The notes beneath the pieces are model-generated. The model ran no database searches and was not told where the DNA came from. It was given only the letters and a program-made list of their open reading frames with translations. This document shows positions 43,969 to 54,867 of a stretch of DNA of 64,000 bases, one piece after another (position 1 is the first letter of the stretch; each line of letters begins with the position of its first letter). Origin of the DNA: Litsea cubeba (Eukaryota > Streptophyta > Magnoliopsida > Laurales > Lauraceae); the NCBI GenBank assembly GCA_012931725.1, contig CM022946.1:113366050-113430049 (forward strand), written 5' to 3'. The position numbers were made by a program, and so were the translations under genes.

Positions 43969-45976
43969 TATTCCATAATGATTAGAACACCAAGTCACTC
44001 TGAAGCTTCAGTAAGTGCTGGTATGTACAAAATTCAGGGTTAAGGATTAATTTTGAGTCTTTAATTGGACTTGCTCTGGATCTCATTTGGGTCTAATGAG
44101 TGGGTCGTTCTGAAAACTTTTACCCAAAACTGAATCTTTTTCAGATTTGGCAATATTCCTATGATTGGAGGTTGATCACAACTGGGCCCATCACAGATGC
44201 CATTAACAGATTATTCCTCATTCATGTAGGTGTCTTTAACTAAAGATAGTAGTAGTTCAGCTTGTTATAGTGTTATAGATCTCCTCAGATGGGGACGGTA
44301 CATAGGAAAGAGTTGAGGAAAGAGTTGGCTTACAAAGTCATGTTTTTGATGTATATTTTGAGTTTTCTTATTTGTTGCAACTCCCTCCTATCTTCTATAA
44401 TAGTTCACCACTTTAGAAAAAAAAACCCATTCTCTTCTTCTAATGCCAAGTTTATATAGAGTAGTTTTTTAAATACAAACCTGTCCTTCTAAAATCACCA
44501 ATTCCTACCTTTTGAAACCAATTATTATTACCCTCTAGGTGTAAATTGGTTCCCTTCTATTTGGTTATCCAAAATCTACCCTAATTAAGTGTTTTTATTT
44601 GTAAATTATAGAAAAAATGCCTGAACTTATTACAAATGTTAGAATAACTAGAGTTGCCGTATGCGTAAGGTTTGCATGGAGCTTTCCTAGGCGGGCCCTA
44701 CAGTGTATGGTGACAAGGGCTTATATAATCATCCTATTAACCATAGAAAATCAATGCACAGTTGATCCATTGGTGCACTCTATTTGGATGGATGTAAAAA
44801 TATGATGTTGGTGTAATTCGGGTTCAAAAAAATGATATTGGCGTAATTGGGTTGGGGGGGGGGGGGGGGCTTGTCCATTCTGATGGGTGATCAGGTGGGC
44901 CCCATTATGGGAGCATTGGATCACTGGCGTATATTATATGTACACGGACTTATTAGAAAATGCAGAAAAATAAGGGAGAGATAAAATAAATAAAAAACAA
45001 ATAAACAAGAAGCTTTAGAAAAAGTAAAAGATTGGCTCGTTTATTAACTTTTCTTTGAATTCGTAAGAAGTCACGGTAAAGCAGATTTTGTCAAAAGAGA
45101 ACAAAGAGATATTGAGTTGTGAAGGTGTAAGCTGGAGATGTAAAGGGAGAGGACCATCACTTTCTTATTATTTGATTTATTGGAGTAGACCCTTTTGATA
45201 GAAAGACATTGCTTTAATTTCTTAAAATTTTCATTCATATCAAGAGCCCACTTGTTTGCCTATATTGGATACCTTAAACTTCTTGGTGAAATGGGCTCCA
45301 AATTTAGATCAGAAGAAAAACGTGAAAGTGAAGGGTAAAGGATATGAAGTGGTGATTCATCACCACTCGGTTTTTCTAAAATTTGATTTAGTAGAATGAT
45401 AGCTAGAAATTCATTTTCCATCTCACATAGTGAATAATACACTTCCTAAAATCTCTAGGAATTCAATTCCATGAAAATAAATTCGCCCCACAGAGAATGA
45501 GGGGCGGCCCAATTAATTAGAAAGCCCGCCTCTCTCTTGGTTGCCAAGGCATAGATTCCTAAGTATATTGCTCTCCCTGCCTGTATGAGCTTGCTTTGCT
45601 ACCAGCTCAGCATACACAGCCCCGGAAAAAAAAAATAAACCCCTAAAGTAACTGCAGTAAGAATAAAACTAAATTTATTACAATAATAATTTCATACCAA
45701 ATTTCATAAAAAAAAAACCATCACAATAATTTCAAAATATCATAGACGCGTGCAACATGGCTACTAGCCTACTACTGAGTCTTCTCCCGAGTGTGTGAGT
45801 CACTCTCCACGTGGCACCTACGCACTTGCCATATCCCTCACGTTACTCACTACGCGTTCCACCATACGTTTCGTTGAATCAATGCCTGTGAACATACGAG
45901 GCAAAATCAAATATGGTAGCATGCCCAAACTACCCCTCGTAACCCTACTTAAGACCTTTATTATAATTTTCCTTTT
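43969..45976. other. AT-rich region, no confirmed gene
   Basis: Probably the DNA that received the gag-only gypsy element (continuous with 34691-34799). It holds a G16 run (44854-44869), a possible 27-codon exon (44145-44225) and AT-rich stretches. No recognised gene. At 45970 copia-derived sequence begins. Confidence 0.5.
44145..44225 (+). other. Possible orphan exon of 27 codons
   Basis: An 81-bp open segment (IWQYSYDWRLITTGPITD…) is bounded by CTTTTTCAG and GTAGGTG, matching plant acceptor and donor sites. I do not recognise the peptide and see no neighbouring exons. It could be a remnant of a host gene or chance. Confidence 0.2.
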
Positions 45977-46350
45977 CTAGCAATGAACTTTATTGTTAGG
46001 CGTACCAAATGGGTGAATCTGGTCAGACATGTAGGGCGTAAATATTGCAGAAGCAAGGATCATTCGATCTTTTCCTATGAGGCCCAATCGAGCATGCCAC
46101 TTTATAGATTCGAAACTTGTGTCATGTACCATAAATAAATCAGAAAATCCAACTATTAAATTATTGAAATCCAAAACATATAAGTCTCCTACAATAAAAC
46201 CCATGCATAAATAGAGCTATTTTTTCTAATGGAAACTCTATCCTTAGTCAAACGAAAATCAAAACCGTTTCTCGCGAGTTGGCAAATGGAGAGGAGGTTC
46301 CGTCTCATGCCAGGTACAAAAAGCGTCTCATGGAGCACCATGGTTTTTCC
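45977..46350 (-). pseudogene. Copia pol fragment (protease to GAG pre-integrase), left of the CACTA insertion
   Basis: The minus-strand readings VLHETLFVPGMRRNLLSICQ, RNGFDFRLTKDRVSIRKN and GFIVGDLYVLDFN, then KWHARLGLIGKDRM, match the protease tail and the pre-integrase domain of copia polyproteins. There is a frame change near 46200. It is the continuation of 62463-63598, split by the CACTA element at TAT. The integrase and RT parts are not seen further left. Confidence 0.75.
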
Positions 46351-46379
46351 TATCACTACTAGAATTATGAGCTTTGGCG

Positions 46380-46475
46380 CATGAGGAAGCGGGCGGCCGC
46401 TTGGGGCGGTCGCAAGTAGCACTATTAGCGGCCGCCAAATTCACCATTAGCGACCGCTTATGGCGGTCGCTAAAG
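46380..46475. repeat. Left sub-terminal GCGACCGC repeats of the CACTA element
   Basis: Copies of GCGGCCGC, GGCGGTCGCAAGTAGC and TTAGCGACCGC. A nearly perfect palindrome with arms TTAGCGACCGC and GCGGTCGCTAA lies at 46447-46472. These are probable binding sites of the element's DNA-binding protein, by analogy with En/Spm TNPA. Confidence 0.8.
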
Positions 46476-46599
46476 ACCTTACTAATAAACCCCGCGCCAT
46501 CCCCCTTTTCCCTTCCCACTTTTTTTTCCTCCTTTTCCCCTCCCGCGCTCTGCTCTCTGCTGCTCCCGCGATCTGCCCTCACGCCGCGATTTCGCCGGA

Positions 46600-47300
46600 G
46601 CCGCTGCGCCGGAGCCCGCCTGCGCCGGAGTCGCCTCCCTCCCTCCCTCTCTCTATTTATCTCTCTATTTCCCTCAGTCCCTCTCCCTGTCGCTCTGCAT
46701 CTCTCCCTCTCTCCCTCCCTGTCCCGTGCGCCGGAGCCACCACCGGAAATCTCTCCTCTGGGTCCCTGTTCCGGAGCAGCCCACGGTCACTCTCTCCCCA
46801 TCCCTCCCTCTCTCTATTTCTCTCTCTCTCCCTCACTCCCTATCGCTCTGCCTCTCCCCTCTCTCTGTTTCTCTCTCTCTCTCTCCCTTCCTCCCTCTCC
46901 CTCTCCCCTCTCTTTATCTATCTCTCTCTCCCTTCCTCCGTCCCTCCCTCCTTCTCCCTCTCCCTCCCTCCCTCCCTCTCTCTATTTCTCTCTCTATTTC
47001 CCTCAGTCCCTCTCCCTGTCGCTCTCCCTCTTTCCCTCCCTGTCCCGCGCGCTGGAGCCACCACCGATAATCTCTCTCTGGGTCCCTGTTCCGGAGCCGC
47101 CCACGGTCTCTCTCTCCCCATCCCTCCCTCTCTCTATTTCTCTCTCTCTCCCTCACTCCCTATCGCTCTGCCTCTCTCCCTCTCTCTCTGTTTCTCTCTC
47201 TCTCTCTCTCTCCCTTCCTCCCTCTCCCTCTCCCTCTCTCTTTATCTATCTCTCTCTCTCCCTTCCTCCGTCCCTCCCTCCTTCTCCCTCTCCCTCTCGG
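46600..47300. repeat. Polypyrimidine (CTCCCT/TCTC) tract with 329-bp tandem duplication
   Basis: About 650 bp of CTCCCTCTCTC simple sequence. CCCTCAGTCCCTCTCCCTGT starts at 46671 and 47000, and GGTCCCTGTTCCGGAGC with flanks is duplicated at the same period. A GCCGGAGCC-rich segment precedes it. Long Ser/Leu/Pro ORFs here are artefacts of composition. It may be part of the 5' leader of the transposase transcript, since CCATTTCTAAACAG/GTAATTTT follows at about 47350. Confidence 0.85.
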
Positions 47301-47349
47301 ACTGCACTTTGCCCGTGAATCTGTGCTGTGCTGCCTCCATTTCTAAACA

Positions 47350-48290
47350 GGTAATTTTTTTTTTACTGCTATTTTCCCTTGCTTTTTGTTTACATTTCAA
47401 GATAATGAGAGAAGGAAACATGAAGAACTCTCAATCTTCTTCATCCAAGCTTGAACGAAATACTATAGAGAAAAATAGGAGAATCAACATGAAAAGCCTG
47501 TGCTTTAAGCTTGCTTCTCTTGTACCATCTTCTCTATTTTTACTTGTGAAAAATAGGAGAATCAACATGAAAAGTCTGCTCTGTTTCACCAAGTATTCTC
47601 TGCTTGAAGGGATTGCCTGTGCCTGAAGGGAAGCATCTGCGCTTTCCTGAGGAAGACGAAGAGGATTGAGTGGAGGTGTTTACTCCTCATCTGCTGTTGC
47701 TGCCGTTTTTTTTTTTTTTGTTCAATTTCTGAATTGTGTCTTTCTTTGGCACCAATTACTAACACTTTGAAACTATATGCTGCTTTTAGTGGCTTTCTCA
47801 TAAATCTTTAATAAGAGATTACTGGTGGGGTTTGGTTTGATTTCTAATGTCTCTTTTTCACTTACTACAATTCATGACTTCACCTAGGCTTGTTTTTATC
47901 ACTCTAAATTACACTCAGATATTCATTGGGGGTATAAAAAGAGGCCTTGAATTAATGACTGTTTCCTTGTCCTATTTGAAGTAGACAATGGAAAGTGTTT
48001 TTTTGCCAATTCAGAAAAAATACCATAAGATTTTCTTTTCTCTCTACCAAATCCTCAGCATTTGGTAGACATGGCCTAAAATGACTGTTCTTTTGTCTTA
48101 TTTTAAGGAAAGAAAATTAATAGCAGATGTAAACTGATGCATTTAGGCCTTCTATAAAAAAACCCTTACATATAACTTGGATCAGTTATACTTTTAGGCC
48201 TGCTCTGCCCTTAAGCTTACATTTAACTGTGGTGTAATTGGTTGGTTAACCAATTATGCCCACCCAATCATCAAACTTTTGTTTTCCTGA
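47350..48290. other. CACTA left non-coding region
   Basis: Contains two copies of AAAAATAGGAGAATCAACATG (about 47470 and 47550) and a T16 run near 47710. No recognisable gene. Confidence 0.4.
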
Positions 48291-48298
48291 TACACTAG

Positions 48299-48595
48299 GA
48301 TTTGAACTTATATACTCTACTCACAACAGAGATTAAAATGATGGTCCGTAACCAGCTGAGCTACAAACAAGGAATACATTAACATTTGAATTTCCACACT
48401 AATGTCTCCGATCAGCTGAGTTACAAGCAAAGGGATGCGCATCAACAGTGAATTCAAACAAAGGGTAAGTTAAATACATATACATTAACATTTGAATTTC
48501 CACACTAATGACTCCGATCAGCTGAGTTACAAGCAAAGGGGTGCCCATCAATAGTGAATTCAAACAAAGGGTAAGTTAAATACATATACATATCC
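48299..48595 (-). repeat. tRNA-like (SINE-type) segment with A and B boxes, then 105-bp duplication
   Basis: On the minus strand TAGCTCAGCTGG (48364-48353) matches a pol III A box, and GTTCAAATCC (48308-48299) matches a B box about 45 bp downstream. This is the layout of tRNA-derived SINE heads or tRNA pseudogenes. To the right, TTAACATTTGAATTTCCACAC is duplicated at 48380 and 48485, each copy holding an A-box-like AACTCAGCTGATCGG. No intact tRNA fold is evident. Confidence 0.45.
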
Positions 48596-49108
48596 CATAA
48601 CCATTGCGAGTTACAGCTCAAAGGTATGTTTTATACTTCAAAGAAGAGAAGAAAAATGTAATTTCTGGTATTGTGTTTGGACCCAAATCATCAACAAATA
48701 TTGCAAACTTTGGATAGGAATTTGCTTCTTTTATTAGCAAGTAGATTTATTATTTCATATAATAAAAACTTTTCCCTTTCTCAAGAGGGATTTTTGGGCT
48801 GCCATCTGTAGCCTAGAAAATTCTCTTAAAATGGCATGTCAATCCCGGTCAGTGTTCATTTTAGGCAATACTGGCTAAATCATTGAATTGTTCCTCTTCA
48901 AATAAAGATAATTCTCTCATTATCCCTTGCTTCAATGGTGTGCCCGCCTGGTTTATGGAGGATCGAAAATGCCATGATGCACTATAGAGCTAGGGTCCAT
49001 AATGAAAAGCAGCTATAAAGCCAATATTGGATGTTCTCCCCTGTGATGCAGTCTTATTGAGTACAACCACAAACCAATACTGGGCAAAGTGGACCATGGG
49101 ACTCATGG

Positions 49109-49489
49109 CTAGGTTGAGGGGGGTGGAGAGAAGAAAGGGATATATGGGATGGTAGGAATTGTGGGGATTGTGGGGATGGAGGGTATTGTAGGGATGGTGG
49201 GAACAGTAGGCAGTGGTGGCAAGGTGGGCTTAGGCATGCTAGGAATGGTGGGGATGGATGGGATTGGTGGCAAAGTTGGCAATTGGGTGGATGGCAACGG
49301 CGGCGATGTGGGCTTGGGCAGGGTTGGGACTGCCGGCAAAGGTGGCAAGGTGGGGATGGTGGGGAGGGCAGGTGGTGGAGCCACTGGAGGGGTGTCCAAC
49401 AGATGGCGAGCAGCAAGGCCCAGCCCATTGTTCAAAGACAAGACCACAAACATCACAGATAGGAGGAAGAGGCAGCTATTAGAAGCCAT
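49109..49489 (-). CDS. Small secreted proline-rich (PELPK-like) protein, captured inside the CACTA element
   Basis: Intact single-exon ORF of 126 residues. The N-terminal signal peptide has a hydrophobic stretch from CLFLLSVMFVVLSL with probable cleavage near GLGLA|ARHLL. The remainder is proline-rich repeats: PTIPTLPPLPAVPTLPKP, PTLPPIPSIPTIP, MPKPTLPPLP. The AARHLL start of the mature protein followed by LPPLP/LPKP repeats is typical of small plant cell-wall proteins of the PELPK/hydroxyproline-rich kind; the exact family is an inference. It lies antisense to the transposase genes, 3.1 kb inside the left end. A TATA box 98 bp upstream (49587-49593) suggests that the promoter was carried along. 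No lesion is visible, unlike the transposase ORFs. Confidence 0.75.
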   Translation of the reverse strand: MASNSCLFLLSVMFVVLSLNNGLGLAARHLLDTPPVAPPPALPTIPTLPPLPAVPTLPKPTSPPLPSTQLPTLPPIPSIPTIPSMPKPTLPPLPTVPTIPTIPSIPTIPTIPTIPYIPFFSPPPST

Positions 49490-49586
49490 TGTAGTATGAG
49501 GGAAAGGTCTTGATAGTAAGATGTTACAAGGGAAAAAGTAGATGGTATGATGATAGAGTGAGTGATAAGAGAAACTGAGGATTGGG

Positions 49587-49593
49587 TTTTATA
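49587..49593 (-). promoter_or_regulatory. TATA box of the proline-rich gene
   Basis: On the minus strand CCCTATAAAACCC, about 98 bp upstream of the ATG at 49489. This leaves a purine/AT-rich 5' UTR of roughly 65-70 nt. Confidence 0.6.
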
Positions 49594-49599
49594 GGGGGT

Positions 49600-49909
49600 T
49601 TTTGATGGTTGAGTTTGGGGACTAGATTATATGAAAACGAGGGCCATAAATTCTATAAATACTTGTTATTCCGCTCCTTTTGAAGATATTTTGGACAAAG
49701 CAGAATCCAAATCTTAACTCTATGGAAGCCGTGAACCAAACTGAGAATGAACAGTGGAAGGAAGAAATGAATAAAAATAAAAAAGTTTCTGTCAAACAAG
49801 AAAACTTATTGTTCTCTATTGTAACTCTAATCCATCACTACTCATCATGAATGCAAACAATGAAAACACCTTCTCTGCAAAATGAAGAATGTAGCTAAGG
49901 GGAGAGAGA

Positions 49910-49941
<32 letters not shown>

Positions 49942-51275
49942 TTATATAGAGAAGAAAGTTTATATAGAGAAGAAATTCTAGTCCAAACCTCTGATAATTA
50001 CCGTTTATATATAAACATATATGATTAGAGAGAGAGAGAGTTTTCATAACGGAAGTGAGAGTTAAATGAATTGCATTTTTTAAGCTTATATTACCACCAT
50101 CACAAAACTTTGTGATACTTTAAAATTTGAGAAATGATATTCAGACCAATGTGGAGCAATTGGAGCCTGAATTGGATTGTAATGACATCTTTGCCGTTTA
50201 TATGTTCTTGGATCAAGAACATAGAATTTCCATAAAGTGGCAGTGGCAGTGTGGCACACATAAACAAGTAGTTTCACTTTAAACTTGTCATCCCTTTGAT
50301 TAGTGATTAATCAATAGCTAGGAAGCTTCTCTATCCACTCAAGCCTTCTCGTGATTATAGTTTAATTTAAGCTTACTTTGACGTGATCCCCAAATCATGA
50401 CAAAAAAGTCATCATCGAGCAGAGGAACTAAACCTTAATTATGGGATAAACAACCCAAAGTTAAAGCTTCCGCAGACTATGTTGATTTAATCTTATTCAA
50501 CTCATGGATGACTATGTTGATGCTTGTTTTTTATTTTTTATTTTTTTTTTCTTTTGTTGCAATGGTAATATAGTTTGTGTGTCTTGTGTGAAAGAAATGG
50601 TTGGTTGTTTTACCTATTTTCTTTCAAAAGAGAATTTCACATACTGTCTTTTTTCTTTGAAAAATATGTTATCAGTTTACATATATTTGTGGTCTACACC
50701 ATGCTTCTTTCTTATTCTTCTTTTATGATGGTATCAATGAAATTGGAAAATTTTATTCATTTGCATGCATTATTGAAACGTAGACCCGTTCGAGAGTTGT
50801 GTACGACATCTGTTCGGTAATCCTTGACGCGACGGATTTGGTCTTTGACTGGATTCGTTGTTCTTGTGATTTACATTCGAACTTTGTCGTATGCGAATCT
50901 TGAATTGTCCAGTTCGGACAGTTTGGGAATGCAATTATCCATTTTATACTCAATAGCTCATGCAAGTCCGATGTTAGATAGAGTTTCGGTTGATGTCCCA
51001 TTGTTCTCTGGGTACATACATAGGTACAACTGGTGTTGTATCTGTGTCGTGTACTTGGAGAACCACGCGGACATGCTGCCGAAATTTCGTCTGACTAGGG
51101 GACGAAGCATTCGAGTTATTGAGTGCAAGTTGGATCGTGCATTCTCGAATGGGATAGGACCATCCACCCTTTAGTAAGTTGTTTGCAGTTTATGAATAAG
51201 TGACCTGCATGATGCACGATACCTTGAGCTAATTGTGCTTGCTCATTTTAGATTTCCACAGAAATAGTTACCGAG
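49600..51275. other. CACTA internal non-coding region with GA microsatellites
   Basis: (GA)n tracts at about 49903-49942 and 50024-50040 with a repeated TTATATAGAGAAGAAA. AT-rich sequence follows. From 50820 to 51170 there is an open stretch that I do not recognise. TTTCCACAG (about 51252-51260) is a plausible splice acceptor just before the transposase ATG. Confidence 0.4.
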
Positions 51276-54200
51276 ATGGACAAGAGATGGATTGATTTAC
51301 CGAATAGGATGTCAAGGGAATATATGGAGGGGATTAACCAGTTCATGGAATTTACCAATGGGTTTGACAATGAGTTCATCAGTTGTCCATGTAGAAAATG
51401 TGCGAATCGGTATTATTACAAAAGAGAGTTTGTACGAGAGCATCTGTTTCTGAACGGATTCTTGAAGGAATACAAGAATTGGATAAGACATGGAGAAGAG
51501 TATGTTTCCTGTCGCATAGAGGAAAGAGATGAGATTCAGGTGGATGATATGGCAGAGACTGATCCGATGATCGCGATGCTAAATGATATTGCGTGCGGTT
51601 TGGCACCCTAATACACAAGCTATGAGACTGAGGGGGCGAGAGGGAGTAATCCTCGCTCCGGTGCCGATGAAGAAGCCCAGAGATATTTTGAAATTCTAGA
51701 CGATGCACAGACAGAATTGTATCCTGGATGCAAGGATTTTAGTAAATTGTCCTTTATTGTTGAGTTGTTACATTTGAAGGCATTGAATCAGTGGTCTGAC
51801 AAGTCCTTCGATATGCTCGTCCAGTTGTTGCATCGAGTGCTCCCATCTGGTGCAAAACTTGCCGAGTCTTACTATCAGGCTCGCAAGTTAACTGAAAATT
51901 TAGGCTTCACATATGAGACTCTGGATGCATGTCCAAACAATTGTATGTTGTTTAGGAAAGAGAATGCCCATCTTGATACGTGCATTGTGTGTCAGACTTC
52001 GAGATGGAAGGATGACGGGGTTGGTTACAATCGTCAGAATGATTCTACAACTGTTACAAATCGTGGCAAACTCGTGGCAGCAAAGCAAGCGAGATATTTC
52101 CCACTTAAGCCAAGGCTGAAGAGGTTTTTTTTGTCATCAAATATTTCAAAACTGATGAGATGGCATGCCGAGAATAGCAGGGACGATGGTAAGTTAACCC
52201 ATCCAGTAGATTCTCCGGCGTGGAAAGACTTTGATCGGATGAATCCAGACTTTGCCTGCGATTGTCGCAATGTTCGGCTTGGTTTGGCTGCGGATGGTTT
52301 TAGTCCATTCAGATCCATGACTGGGGCAAATCATAGTACGTGGCCAGTTGTTTTGTTACCTTATAATCTCCCGCCGTGGATGTGTATGAAACAACCTTTT
52401 CTGATCCTATCCACACTTATTGATGGACCAAGAGGTCCAGGGGACAAGATTGATGTATATATGCAACCTTTGATCGATGAATTGAATGAATTATGGGCTG
52501 ATGGTCTGATGACATTTGATGCCGAAAGCAATGAAATGTTTTAAACTCCGTGCCGCATTATTGTGGACAATCAACGACTTCCCTGCGTACGCTAACTTGT
52601 CAGGTTGGAGCACAAAAGGAGAGTTTGCATGTCCTTGCTGCAATAAGGAGAAGAGGTCAACTTGGTTGAAGCACGGCAGAAAATGGGCATACACGGGTCA
52701 TAGACGTTTTCTACCTCCATTGCATAGGTTCAGGAGGGACAAAGTGTCATTTGATGGCACTCGGGAATATGGTCCAGCACCTCGAACAATGACGGGAGTT
52801 GAATTGTTGTCACAGCTCGAGCAAGAGAAAATACGTACTGTTTACGATTTTCAAGACTTACTGGCCCCCCCGCTCCCTTCTATTCCCGGTGCAAATAGAA
52901 GGCGAAGTCACAATTGGAAGAAAAAAAGTATTTTCTATGAGCTACCGTACTGGAAAGATAACTTACTGAGGCACAACTTAGATGTCATGCACATCGAGAA
53001 GAATGTCTGCGACAATATATTGTGGACCATCCTCGGTGTCCAGGGGAAGTCGAAGGATGGTGTCAATGCACGCCGTGACTTAGAAGAAATTGGCTTGAGA
53101 AAACCGTTGCACTTGCAGCTGAGAGAGTCCAACAAGGCATATATGCCTCCTGCACAGTACACGATGAGTAAAGATGAGAAAGATGTCTTCCTCTCCGTTC
53201 TGAAGGGTGTCAAGGTTCCTGACGGGTACTGTTCAAATATCGCTAAGCGTGTGAACATGAAAGAAAGAACATTACAGGGTTTGAAGAGTCATGACAATCA
53301 TATTCTTATTCAGCAGTTATTGCCTATCTCCATACGGAATTGTTTGCCTAAGAATGTTGTAGCGCCGTTGATTGAAGTTAGTAACTTCTTCAGACAACTG
53401 ACTTCTAGAGTTATACGGATTGATGAATTGAATAGTCTGCAAGAGAGGATTGCTGTGACATTGTGTCATCTAGAAAAGAATTTTCCACCTGCATTTTTCG
53501 ATGTCATGGTTCACTTGACCATACACTTAACCAGTGAAGCCCTACTTGGAGGCCCTGTCCAATTCAGATGGATGTATCCGATCGAGAGGTACATGAATAC
53601 ATTGAAGAGGTATGTTCGTAATAGAGCTCGTCCAGAGGCATCAATAGCTAAGGGGTATTTGATGGATGAGTGTACCAATTTCTGCGCAACATATCTTAAT
53701 GATAATATTGAAACAAAGTTAACTAGGCCCTCGCGGATTAATGATGGTCCAGTTGGGGAGGGCACGCCATTTGATCTTAACAATATTGAGTGGATTCAAG
53801 CTCACCGGTGGGTGTTGTTCAACATCCCATCTGTTGCGGCTTTGGCTCAGTAAGTTATCACTCATCCGTAAGACTAACTTGTCAATTCTATTGTTTAAAT
53901 TATCATACTCGTCATTAAACACGTGTTATGCATCGCAGGGCACACATCGATGACCTTAAACGGGACATGCCTCGTGCTACAGAGAATCAAATTCATCAGT
54001 CCCATTATCTGTCATTTCACGATTGGTTCAAGAACCATGTACGTATTCATTCATTATGAGTAGTGTCACTTGCTACTGTCATATTACTTTCATGTAGTGA
54101 TATTCTTTGATTACATGCATTGCGTAGGTGTGTAACTTACGAAGAACCAACGATCCTAACTTGACCGATGAAATGAACCAGTTAGCTGATGGTCCCTTTA

Positions 54201-54739
54201 TAACGGCCCGACGTTACACAACTTGTGATGTCAACGGCTTTCGATTTCGCATCAAGGATGTAGATGAGAAACGAGCTACGCAAAATAGTGGGCTCGGTTG
54301 TCCATCCGTCGATGGTGGTTACTACTATGGCCGGTTGAAAGATATTGTTGAAGTTGTTTACAATCACGGGTTAAAATTTATATTGTTTAAGTGTGATTGG
54401 GTGGATCCCGTCCGAGGAGTGAAACTAGATAATTACCGGTTTACATTGGTAAATTTTAACAATTTGTTACATCGTGATGATCAATTAAGCGCCGAACCCT
54501 ACATAATGTCTTCAATGGCGGAGCAAGTTTACTATGTCAGAGATCCGAAAGATCCTAACTGGCAGGTGGCAGTTAAAATGTCAAGGAGGGGAGTGTATCA
54601 GATTGAATGTGATGAGCCAGATATTGATGCATTCGCCCAACAAGTTCTTGACCAGAATGCAGTCATTCAACGTGATGAAGATGTTAATTGGGTTCGGGAT
54701 ACCATTGACGGAGATACAGTTGACTTACATGATCTTTGA
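51276..54739 (+). pseudogene. TNP2-type CACTA transposase, two lesions
   Basis: Model: exon 1 51276-53849, exon 2 53939-54038, exon 3 54128-54739, with GT-AG introns that keep frame. The N-terminal transposase-associated domain (MDKRWIDLPNRMSREYMEG, CPCRKCAN) is followed by the TNP2 (Transposase_21) domain: LYPGCKDFSKLSFIVELLHLK, CPNNCMLFRKE, LLWTINDFPAYANLSGWSTKG, HNLDVMHIEKNVCDNI. A DUF4218-like region (FPPAFFDVMVHLTIHL, MYPIERYMNTLKRYVRNRA) and a DUF4216-like C-terminus (DGGYYYGRLKDIVEV, FKCDWVDP) complete it. Lesions are TAA at 51609-51611 and one extra T in TTTT at about 52540, which shifts the frame. About 1,095 residues if whole. It cuts and integrates CACTA DNA. Only two changes from intact. 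Confidence 0.88.
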
Positions 54740-54867
54740 ACGGTAGGAAACTAATTCACCAATGTTAAACTTCAGTGTAAATAGTTTTTAAATGTTAATT
54801 TCAATTATCACGTTAACTATATGTTAATTTCATTTGACTTACCTGATCTTTGAACGGTTAAAAACAT

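Noticed and set aside
44854..44869. G16 run as a quadruplex element
   Set aside because: Single homopolymer in AT-rich spacer with no promoter or gene nearby; could be an assembly artefact.
46374..47626. Overlapping ORFs of 314 and 388 codons, Ser/Leu/Pro-rich
   Set aside because: They come from CTCCCT/TCTC simple sequence open in several frames; no domain or codon signal.
50504..51174. Possible exon upstream of TNP2
   Set aside because: Open stretches lack recognisable domain or convincing splice donors; left as non-coding.
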